Shown: piece after piece, positions 1 through 5,194 of the stretch
How positions within the stretch are numbered: position 1 is the stretch's first letter
Layout of the letters: every line of letters begins with the position of its first letter
DNA from: Lachnospiraceae bacterium
Lineage (GTDB): Bacteria; Bacillota; Clostridia; Lachnospirales; Lachnospiraceae
DNA length: 6,677 bases
NCBI GenBank assembly: GCA_900765975.1
Contig: CAAFTS010000099.1
Coordinates: 1 to 6,677 of the forward strand
Direction: 5' to 3'
Notes under the pieces: generated by a model
The model's database searches: none
Told to the model about the DNA's origin: nothing
Seen by the model: only the letters and a program-made list of their open reading frames with translations
Program-made: the position numbers and the translations under genes

Positions 1-86
1 AAACTAAGGAACCGCCTAGTACCGAACGGTATGCTAGGTGGTGTGGGAGGACGGTGAATAAAATAATTATTTACCTCCTACCCGAT
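1..86 (+). mobile_element. 3' end of a group II intron (class C-like), domains V and VI
   Basis: This is the catalytic RNA tail of a retroelement whose reverse transcriptase would lie upstream, outside the window; the TAA at 5-7 could be its stop codon. Domain V spans about 10-43. Bases 11-19 pair with 34-42, 20-23 pair with 28-31 around a GAAC loop (24-27), and a two-base bulge lies at 32-33. The likely catalytic triad is CGC at 13-15 with the hallmark G14-U39 wobble; CGC rather than AGC is the class C form. Domain VI pairs 45-47 with 81-83, 48-51 with 76-79 and 53-61 with 67-75, leaving A80 bulged as the lariat branch point. The intron then ends CCCGAT at T86, with the branch A seventh from the end as expected. 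Pairings are read directly; class assignment is from family knowledge. The 5' end and coding part are not visible, so activity cannot be judged. Confidence 0.85.
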
Positions 87-115
87 TTTTTGCAATTTAT
101 TTTAAGGGAAAAACC

Positions 116-144
116 TTGCAATCTGGCAGAATTTATGCTAGACT
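116..144 (+). promoter_or_regulatory. rpsB-tsf promoter (sigma-A type, extended -10)
   Basis: A -35 box TTGCAA (116-121) is followed by a 17-base spacer and a -10 box TAGACT (139-144). A TG at 136-137 gives an extended -10. Transcription would start near 151, leaving a leader of about 115 bases before rpsB. The promoter lies 30 bases downstream of the intron's 3' end, so the insertion spared it. Confidence 0.65.
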
Positions 145-176
145 ACAAATGTTGCGAAAAAACACGTATGTCGTTA

Positions 177-217
177 TCTCTGGCGGTGCCAAACCTGAAA
201 ACAGGTGGTCTCAGAGA
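177..217 (+). ncRNA. structured 5' leader of rpsB, possible autoregulatory element
   Basis: The untranslated leader can fold into a long interrupted hairpin. An outer stem pairs TCTCTG (177-182) with CAGAGA (212-217), a short middle stem pairs 188-190 with 207-209, and an apical hairpin pairs ACCTG (193-197) with CAGGT (202-206) around AAAA. Ribosomal protein operons are often controlled by their own product binding a leader RNA, so S2 binding here is plausible. I do not recognise it as a named Rfam family and cannot test covariation. The Shine-Dalgarno sequence at 252-256 lies outside the fold. Confidence 0.35.
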
Positions 218-264
218 GGAAATAAAAACATACGGAAGATTAAAACCAAATGGAGGAAAGAAAC

Positions 265-1005
265 ATGAGCGTTATTTCAATGAAACAGCTTTTGGAAGCA
301 GGTGTTCACTTTGGACATCAGACAAGAAGATGGAACCCTAAGATGGCTCCGTACATTTACACAGAGAGAAATGGTATCTACATCATTGACTTACAGAAAT
401 CTGTAGGAATGGTTGACGATGCTTACCAGGCAGTAGCAGATATCGCTGCTAATGGTGGTACAATCCTTTTCGTAGGAACAAAGAAACAGGCTCAGGATGC
501 TATCAGAACAGAGGCAGAGCGTTGTGGAATGTTCTATGTAAATGAAAGATGGCTTGGCGGTATGCTGACAAACTTCAAGACAATCCAGAGCCGTATTCAG
601 AGACTGAAAGATATCGAGAGAATGGCAGAGGATGGAACATTTGATGTTCTTCCGAAGAAAGAAGTTATCGAGATTAAGAAAGAATGGGAAAAATTGGAGA
701 AGAACCTGGGTGGTATCAAAGAAATGAAGAGAATCCCGGATGCAATCTTCATCGTTGATCCGAAGAAAGAAAGAATCTGTGTACAGGAAGCACACACACT
801 TGGTATTCCGTTGATCGGTATCTGTGATACAAACTGTGATCCGGAAGAACTGGATTATGTAATTCCGGGTAATGATGATGCAATCAGAGCTGTGAAACTG
901 ATCGTTTCTAAGATGGCTGATGCAGTAATCGAAGCAAACCAGGGAGCAGCAGAAGAAGTATACTACGAGGAAGAAGCAGTAGAAGAAGAGGCTGTTGAAG
1001 AGTAA
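265..1005 (+). CDS. rpsB: 30S ribosomal protein S2
   Basis: The product is the 246-residue S2 protein, which joins the small ribosomal subunit late and contacts 16S rRNA and S1-type proteins near the mRNA exit. The N-terminus reads [20 protein letters not shown], the conserved S2 start, followed by the KMAPYIY and [10 protein letters not shown] segments, FVGTKKQAQ, and [12 protein letters not shown]. Later come PDAIFIVD and [14 protein letters not shown], both typical of the family. The acidic tail ([17 protein letters not shown]) is a common clostridial extension. The chosen ATG has GGAGG at 252-256, eight bases upstream; an ATG at 250 would overlap that ribosome binding site and add five residues foreign to the family. 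It is the first gene of the rpsB-tsf operon, with a promoter and structured leader upstream. The gene appears complete and undamaged. Confidence 0.98.
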   Translation: MSVISMKQLLEAGVHFGHQTRRWNPKMAPYIYTERNGIYIIDLQKSVGMVDDAYQAVADIAANGGTILFVGTKKQAQDAIRTEAERCGMFYVNERWLGGMLTNFKTIQSRIQRLKDIERMAEDGTFDVLPKKEVIEIKKEWEKLEKNLGGIKEMKRIPDAIFIVDPKKERICVQEAHTLGIPLIGICDTNCDPEELDYVIPGNDDAIRAVKLIVSKMADAVIEANQGAAEEVYYEEEAVEEEAVEE

Positions 1006-1015
1006 AAAGGACTTG

Positions 1016-1050
1016 AATGCTTCAGCCTGACAAGTGCAGGTTGAAGCATT
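1016..1050 (+). promoter_or_regulatory. rpsB-tsf intercistronic hairpin (attenuator or mRNA processing/stability element)
   Basis: A 14-bp uninterrupted stem (1016-1029 with 1037-1050, one G-U pair) closes a 7-base loop. It is followed by ATATTTTCC, a short, impure U tract. As a terminator it would be leaky, which suits partial attenuation or transcript stabilisation that sets the S2 to EF-Ts ratio. It ends 20 bases before the tsf ribosome binding site. The pairing is read directly; the role is inferred. Confidence 0.6.
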
Positions 1051-1085
1051 ATATTTTCCAAAACAAAAAGAGGAGGAAAACAATC

Positions 1086-2006
1086 ATGGCAATTACAGCA
1101 AGCATGGTAAAAGAATTAAGAGAAATGACAGGTGCAGGAATGATGGACTGCAAGAAAGCTCTGAATGAAACAAACGGAGATCTGGATGCAGCAGTAGAGT
1201 ACCTGAGAAAGAACGGACAGGCAAAAGCTGAGAAGAAAGCAGGAAGAATTGCAGCAGAGGGTATCGTTAAAACAGTTGTGAAAGATGACAAAGTAGCAGC
1301 AATCGTAGAAGTTAACTCTGAGACAGACTTTGTAGCTAAGAATGCAGACTTCCAGGCTTATGTAGCAGAAGTTGCAGAGCAGGTAGTTGCTTCCGATGCA
1401 GCAGATATGGATGCATTTATGGCAGAGGCTTGGGCAGCAGATACAAGCAAAACAGTAAAAGATGCTCTCGTAGAGAAGATTGCAGTTATCGGAGAGAACC
1501 TGAACATCAGAAGATTTGAGAAAGTTGTTGCTGAAGGATGTGTTGTATCTTATATCCATGGCGGCGGACGTATCGGAGTTCTGATTGAAGCTGATACAGA
1601 TGTTATCAATGAAGATATCAAAGCATGCTTGAAGAACGTAGCTATGCAGGTAGCAGCTATGTCTCCAAAATACGTATCTCGTGAAGAAGTAGATCCTTCT
1701 TTCCTTGAGCATGAGAAAGAAATCCTTCTTGCTCAGGCTAAGATGGAAAATCCAGAGAAGCCAGATAACATCATTGAGAAGATGATTATCGGACGTCTTA
1801 ACAAAGAGATGAAAGAAATCTGCTTGCTTGACCAGGTATATGTACAGGATTCTGACTATACAGTTGGAAAATATGTAGAAAAAGTAGCAAAAGAGAACGG
1901 CGCTAACGTAAAAGTTAAGAAATTCGTTCGTTTCGAGACAGGTGAAGGTCTTGAGAAAAAGAATGAAGACTTCGCTGCTGAAGTAGCTGCACAGATGGGA
2001 AACTAA
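1086..2006 (+). CDS. tsf: translation elongation factor Ts
   Basis: EF-Ts is the cytosolic nucleotide-exchange factor that releases GDP from EF-Tu so it can rebind GTP and aminoacyl-tRNA. The 306-residue product has the usual family length. The N-terminal UBA-like domain (about 1-45) carries VKELREMTGAGMMDCKKAL, the first family signature. The second, NSETDFVAKN, lies at residues 77-86 and includes the TDFVAKN loop that inserts into EF-Tu. The core domains follow (HGGGRIGVLIEA, then AMQVAAMSPKYVSREEV). The ATG at 1086 is preceded by AGGAGG (1071-1076) with a 9-base spacer; the longer open frame back to 1017 would run through the intercistronic hairpin and lacks family similarity. It is co-transcribed with rpsB. 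Neither pyrH nor frr, which often follow in Firmicutes, appears within the window. Confidence 0.98.
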   Translation: MAITASMVKELREMTGAGMMDCKKALNETNGDLDAAVEYLRKNGQAKAEKKAGRIAAEGIVKTVVKDDKVAAIVEVNSETDFVAKNADFQAYVAEVAEQVVASDAADMDAFMAEAWAADTSKTVKDALVEKIAVIGENLNIRRFEKVVAEGCVVSYIHGGGRIGVLIEADTDVINEDIKACLKNVAMQVAAMSPKYVSREEVDPSFLEHEKEILLAQAKMENPEKPDNIIEKMIIGRLNKEMKEICLLDQVYVQDSDYTVGKYVEKVAKENGANVKVKKFVRFETGEGLEKKNEDFAAEVAAQMGN

Positions 2007-2090
2007 TTTATCAATTGTAAGACTGATAAATAGCGAATTAAATAGCATATTTAAGCGACTTCTTAAAATAAAAAGGGAACGCTGTGAATG

Positions 2091-2129
2091 TTAAGGGTGT
2101 ATTGTATTTGCAATATGCCCTTAAATTTT
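2091..2129 (+). terminator. probable intrinsic terminator of the rpsB-tsf operon
   Basis: A 14-bp stem (2091-2104 with 2111-2124, two G-U pairs) closes a 6-base loop and is followed by ATTTT. It lies 85 bases after the tsf stop and before the next promoter. The stem is AT-rich and the U tract short, so termination may be incomplete. A weaker 7-bp AT hairpin also sits right after the tsf stop (2007-2013 with 2024-2030). Confidence 0.6.
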
Positions 2130-2162
2130 GGAAAAAGTAATGTTAAAGACTAGGAAACTATA

Positions 2163-2191
2163 TGGATATTATAAATGGAAGATGATATAAT
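2163..2191 (+). promoter_or_regulatory. promoter upstream of the Fic relic
   Basis: A perfect TATAAT at 2186-2191 carries an upstream TG (2183-2184). A -35-like TGGATA (2163-2168) lies 17 bases away. It would drive the Fic/phosphatase relic and could also supply transcript to the intact PH-domain gene downstream, for which I see no nearer promoter. The surrounding AT-rich DNA makes a chance match possible. Confidence 0.5.
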
Positions 2192-2267
2192 AATAAATAA
2201 AAGAAGAACGGTATTATGTTGGTGAGTGCAGATAAAAAATATAAAATGAAAAAATAGAGGTGTTCTT

Positions 2268-2651
2268 ATGGGGGATCCTTATGTATACCCGCATACGGAT
2301 ATTTTGAAAAATTTAGCAAATATACAAAATGAGAAAGAATTGTCTTGTATGGAAGCAGAATATACCAGTTTACGACTTGCAGAACTTGTAACAAAAGAAT
2401 CTGCAAGTCATTTTGATTTTGTTACACTTTGCGATATGCATTATTATATTTTTCAAGATATTTATGAATGGGCAGGAAAAATCAGGGTTATTAATATTGA
2501 AAAATCTGAGCCGGCGTTAGGTGGTATTTTCAAAATATTTGGCAGAACTTTGGAAAGTACATCCGTATTCGAGAAGGGAATACTTGTAGGATCATTACAT
2601 TTGTTTATTGGAATAGATGGAAACATCGAGAAAGTGATGTGGAAGAAGTAA
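2268..2651 (+). pseudogene. Fic-family (AMPylator/Doc-like) protein, deleted and frameshifted
   Basis: Fic proteins transfer AMP or related groups to target proteins through an HPFxxGN(G/T)R-type motif. The open frame gives 127 residues, but only 1-86 are Fic-like: a DPYVYPHTDILKN start, an HFDFVTLCDMHYYIFQDIYE helix region, then WAGKIR and NIEKSEPALGG. At 2525/2526 the frame breaks. Fic sequence resumes one base out of frame as FSKYLAELWKVHPY (2527-2568), about 35 residues missing by family comparison. It breaks again at an extra T (about 2569), and REGNT plus IITF continue in the third frame (2570-2602). The catalytic motif is therefore split across frames, and the continuous product lacks it; residues 87-127 are out-of-frame translation. 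The promoter and a ribosome binding site (AGAGG, 2256-2260, 7-base spacing) survive, so a truncated protein could still be made. Close orthologues would settle the deletion length. Confidence 0.8.
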
Positions 2652-2837
2652 AAGTATATTTGTTGATACATTGTTATGCAGGTCAGTCACGATCTCGGGC
2701 TGTTGGGGCGTTTGCGGTGAAGATGCTAGGGGGGAGATAATTCGAAGTATTTCTCTCAGGGGAATCCTAATATGTATGTGTATGATACCTTAGAAATGGT
2801 GTGGACTCAGAAATTATTGGAGGGAATGAAATGGTAG
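2612..2837 (+). pseudogene. C-terminal fragment of a dual-specificity/tyrosine-type phosphatase, frameshifted
   Basis: In the frame that carries the end of the Fic relic, translation continues into a phosphatase-like segment. HRESDVEE leads to LLIHCYAGQSRSRAVGAF, a cysteine phosphatase P-loop with the CX5R signature (Cys codon 2672-2674, Arg codon 2690-2692). The frame stops at 2738-2740 because of a G6 run (2729-2734). Read with one G fewer, it continues DNSKYFSQGNPNMYVYDTLE and on to a TAG at 2835-2837. The N-terminal half of the phosphatase is absent; the Fic relic stands in its place. These proteins hydrolyse phosphate esters on proteins or small molecules; no target can be inferred. The end overlaps the start of the PH-domain gene by 7 bases, suggesting the two were once translationally coupled. 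The exact Fic/phosphatase junction (about 2603-2625) is uncertain. Confidence 0.7.
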
Positions 2838-3427
2838 AAGAATTAAAACGAATGGTTGGGATGGATGAGACTATCTTATATGAAGGAAAGCCGGATAAAA
2901 AGTGTTTTATTTTTGAAAGTATTTTTAATCCGTTATTACCGTTTGCGATTATATGGGCAATATTTGACATGGGATTTATGGGAGTGGCTATGGGAAGTAT
3001 GCAGCTTATAATGATTCCATTTTTATTATTTCATATGATGCCGGTTTGGATTTACTTAGCGGGAGTGATTTTTTCATTTCGGAAATATAAAAATACATAT
3101 TATATCGTTACAGAGCATGCGGTCTATATTTCAAGTGGTATTTTTACGATGAATCTTGAGGCAAAAACATTTGCGGAATTGTCACGTGTGAATTTGCACA
3201 GAGGTATTTTTGATCAAATGTTTCATGTGGGTGATGTTCAAATTACGACAAATCAGTTTACAAGAAAGAATATGCCGGCGGTGCTTGGGATTAATAGTAT
3301 TTCGGATTATGCAGAAGTGTACCAATTGGTTAAGAAATTGCAAAAGGATATTTATTCCGATACGATGTATCCAAATGATCTTAGACCGGAAGAAAATCAT
3401 GGGTATAAAACAAGATATAGAGGATAG
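2831..3427 (+). CDS. bacterial PH (bPH2, YdbS-like) domain membrane protein
   Basis: The product is a 198-residue membrane protein of unknown function. A short cytosolic start (MVEELKRMVGMDETILYEGK) matches the opening strand common in bPH2 proteins. Two hydrophobic segments follow at about 33-52 and 57-83, then a bPH2-type domain at about 86-172. That domain has the typical order: YKNTYYIVTEHAVYISSGIF, AELSRVNLHRGIFDQMFHVG, DVQITT, and ISDYAEVYQLV. A charged tail (DTMYPNDLRPEENHGYKTRY) ends the protein. I chose the ATG at 2831 because GGAGGG (2819-2824) lies six bases upstream; an alternative GTG at 2801 lacks a site and adds ten unlikely residues. The start overlaps the phosphatase relic. 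The gene is intact amid damaged neighbours, which hints at retained function or recent decay around it. Family assignment is by eye from the pattern. Confidence 0.75.
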   Translation: MVEELKRMVGMDETILYEGKPDKKCFIFESIFNPLLPFAIIWAIFDMGFMGVAMGSMQLIMIPFLLFHMMPVWIYLAGVIFSFRKYKNTYYIVTEHAVYISSGIFTMNLEAKTFAELSRVNLHRGIFDQMFHVGDVQITTNQFTRKNMPAVLGINSISDYAEVYQLVKKLQKDIYSDTMYPNDLRPEENHGYKTRYRG

Positions 3428-3436
3428 TGTAAGTAA

Positions 3437-3862
3437 ATGAATCAAAAGATAGAAAGTAAGGACATTTTTGAAAAATTGCCGGTACCACATGCGTTCCGGC
3501 GGCATCGTTAATACTTCCGGTTTTTAATATTACATTGTCGTTGGCGTGTTTGGCAGGAACGGGAGGCAGCTCTTTGATTTCCCGCCTGTTGGGGGGAATC
3601 GTGAAGAAGAGGCTAGGCGTGTGAGTAGTTTCAGTATCTATCTTTCCATTGCTGTGACTGCATTATTTTCCATGATTATGCTTGTCTTTATGCGTCCGAT
3701 TTTGGAATTACTGGGAGCCGGAGAGAATACATTTATCTATGCACAGAAATATTCTTTTGCTTTATTTGTGTGATTTATCGGATGCAGAACAAATCGATTA
3801 TTACATGGAGTGTACGAATGGGAATGCCGGGAAAAGAGAGTATACGGTCTATATTGAATGTT
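3437..3862 (+). pseudogene. MATE-family multidrug/toxin exporter, degenerate N-terminal part
   Basis: MATE transporters are 12-helix sodium- or proton-coupled exporters of about 450 residues; only pieces of roughly the first third remain. The start reads MNQKIESKDIFEKLPVPHAF, typical of clostridial MATE N-termini, then meets TAA at 3509-3511. The next helix resumes in another frame (LPVFNITLSLACLAGTGGSS, then LISRLL, 3512-3591) after an apparent loss of some tens of residues. At a G6 run (3591-3596) the frame shifts again to GGNREEEARRVSSFSIYLS and onward to FMRPILELLGAGENTFIYAQ, ending at TGA 3771-3773. Beyond that, GNAGK (3820-3834) and ILNV (3851-3862) look like further out-of-frame MATE remnants, with less certainty. 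The C-terminal two-thirds is absent. The start codon has only a poorly spaced AGAGG upstream. Confidence 0.8.
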
Positions 3863-3921
3863 GACGGAATGTGTGGAACTATTTTGTGAAAGAGGCAAAA
3901 TAAGAATACTGAATAAAAAAA

Positions 3922-3950
3922 CTAGCAAGAAATAAGAAATCTGTTATAAT
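3922..3950 (+). promoter_or_regulatory. promoter of the DAACS symporter gene
   Basis: A perfect TATAAT (3945-3950) carries an extended TG at 3942-3943. The -35 region (CTAGCA, 3922-3927, 17-base spacer) matches consensus only weakly, as extended -10 promoters allow. Transcription would start near 3957, giving a leader of about 40 bases. I see no operator repeat beside it. Confidence 0.65.
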
Positions 3951-3997
3951 AGGGAACATATATTAGAAGTAGAGAAAAAAGGAAGAGAGGTCACATT

Positions 3998-5194
3998 ATG
4001 AAAAAATTATGGAAGAGCCTGCCGTTCCGACTTTTATTAGGTGTAATCGTGGGAATTTTGGTAGGACAGGTGGCGAATACAGCAGTTATGAATGTTGTAG
4101 TTACGTTTAAGTATGTATTGGGGCAGTTGATTAATTTCTGCGTGCCGCTGATTATTATCGGATTTATTGCACCGTCGATTACCAAACTTGGCAATAATGC
4201 GTCCAGAATCTTAGGCGTGGCAGTTGCTATTGCTTATACGTCGTCTGTTGCCGCTGCGCTTGGTTCTATGGCTGCCGGATATGGATTGATTCCACATCTT
4301 TCAATTGTTACGGAAGTGGAAGGTTTGAAAGAGCTTCCGGAGGTGGTGTTCCAATTGGACATTCCGCAGATTATGTCTGTAATGAGTGCGCTTGTTTTTT
4401 CGGTACTGATCGGACTGGGAGCAACTTGGATAAAGGCGCATACGATTACAAACATATTGGATGAGTTTCAAGATATCGTACTGGAAATTGTGAAACGGGT
4501 TGTGATTCCGGTGCTTCCGGTATTTATTGCATTGACATTCTGCGGACTTTCTTACGAAGGAACAATTACAAAACAGTTACCGGTATTTATAAAGGTTGTA
4601 CTGATTGTCATGGTGGGACATTTTATCTGGCTTGCAGTTTTGTATGCAATCGGCGGAGTGTATTCAGGAAACAATCCGATGAATGTAATTAAAAATTATG
4701 GACCTGCATATATTACCGCAGTGGGAACCATGTCTTCAGCGGCAACACTGGCCGTTGCTCTTCGCTGTGCAAAGAAATCAGAGCCTACATTAAGAGATGA
4801 TATGGTGGATTTTGGAATTCCATTATTTGCTAATATTCATTTATGTGGATCAGTGTTGACGGAAGTGTTTTTTGTTATGACTGTTTCAAAGATTCTGTAT
4901 GGAACACTTCCATCACTGGGAACGATGGTATTGTTCTGCATACTTCTTGGTGTATTTGCAATTGGAGCGCCGGGGGTTCCGGGAGGCACTGTGATGGCAT
5001 CGCTTGGTCTGATTACCGGAGTGCTTGGATTTGATGAAACCGGAACTGCTCTGATGTTGACGATTTTTGCTTTGCAGGACAGCTTTGGTACTGCATGTAA
5101 TGTAACCGGAGACGGCGCTCTTACGATGATTCTTACCGGATATGTGAAAAAGCACAAGATTGAGAAGAAAGAGATTCAGGCCATTCGTTTCTAA
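3998..5194 (+). CDS. dicarboxylate/amino acid:cation symporter (DAACS, SDF family)
   Basis: This 398-residue inner-membrane protein belongs to the glutamate-transporter fold that imports amino acids or dicarboxylates using sodium or proton gradients. The length fits the bacterial family, and hydrophobic helices run throughout. Recognisable parts in order are: a TM3 segment with T81-S82; hairpin HP1 with TMSSAATL (244-251); TM7 with PLFANIHLCGS (275-285); HP2 with GAPGVPGG (323-330); and TM8 with LQDSFGTACNVTGD (359-372). Against GltPh, the TM8 Asp and Asn that hold substrate amino group and sodium are kept (D361, N368, D372). The Arg that binds an acidic side chain is Gly (G364), and the TM7 NMDGT motif reads HLCGS. 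That argues against glutamate/aspartate and towards a neutral or other substrate (inference; E. coli SstT, a Ser/Thr carrier, also has a QDS-type TM8). The ATG has GAGAGG seven bases upstream. The stop overlaps the convergent regulator gene. Confidence 0.93.
   Translation: MKKLWKSLPFRLLLGVIVGILVGQVANTAVMNVVVTFKYVLGQLINFCVPLIIIGFIAPSITKLGNNASRILGVAVAIAYTSSVAAALGSMAAGYGLIPHLSIVTEVEGLKELPEVVFQLDIPQIMSVMSALVFSVLIGLGATWIKAHTITNILDEFQDIVLEIVKRVVIPVLPVFIALTFCGLSYEGTITKQLPVFIKVVLIVMVGHFIWLAVLYAIGGVYSGNNPMNVIKNYGPAYITAVGTMSSAATLAVALRCAKKSEPTLRDDMVDFGIPLFANIHLCGSVLTEVFFVMTVSKILYGTLPSLGTMVLFCILLGVFAIGAPGVPGGTVMASLGLITGVLGFDETGTALMLTIFALQDSFGTACNVTGDGALTMILTGYVKKHKIEKKEIQAIRF

Noticed and set aside
54..341. 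Forward open frame of 95 codons across the intron end and rpsB leader
   Set aside because: It begins inside intron domain VI, runs through the rpsB promoter and leader, and overlaps the rpsB start out of frame; no ribosome binding site or family resemblance.
391..1083. Long minus-strand open frame (230 codons) opposite rpsB
   Set aside because: Rich in Cys, Phe, Ser and Leu, the expected mirror of A/G-rich codon use in rpsB; no ribosome binding site, promoter or recognisable domain.
2007..2030. AT-rich hairpin right after the tsf stop
   Set aside because: Seven A/T-dominated pairs, a 10-base loop and no U tract: too weak to call a terminator; the hairpin at 2091-2124 is a better candidate.
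1116..2048. Long minus-strand open frame (310 codons) covering almost all of tsf
   Set aside because: Same compositional shadow effect from a highly biased gene; no translation signal and no protein-like domain pattern.
2524..2602. Programmed ribosomal frameshifting in the Fic gene
   Set aside because: Two separate shifts plus missing sequence, with no slippery heptamer or stimulatory structure evident, fit decay better than recoding.
3210..3440. Forward open frame of 76 codons inside the PH-domain gene
   Set aside because: Out-of-frame shadow of the intact PH-domain gene, with no ribosome binding site.
4837..5157. Minus-strand open frames opposite the symporter gene
   Set aside because: Low-complexity mirror translations of a membrane-protein gene; no start signal or family match.
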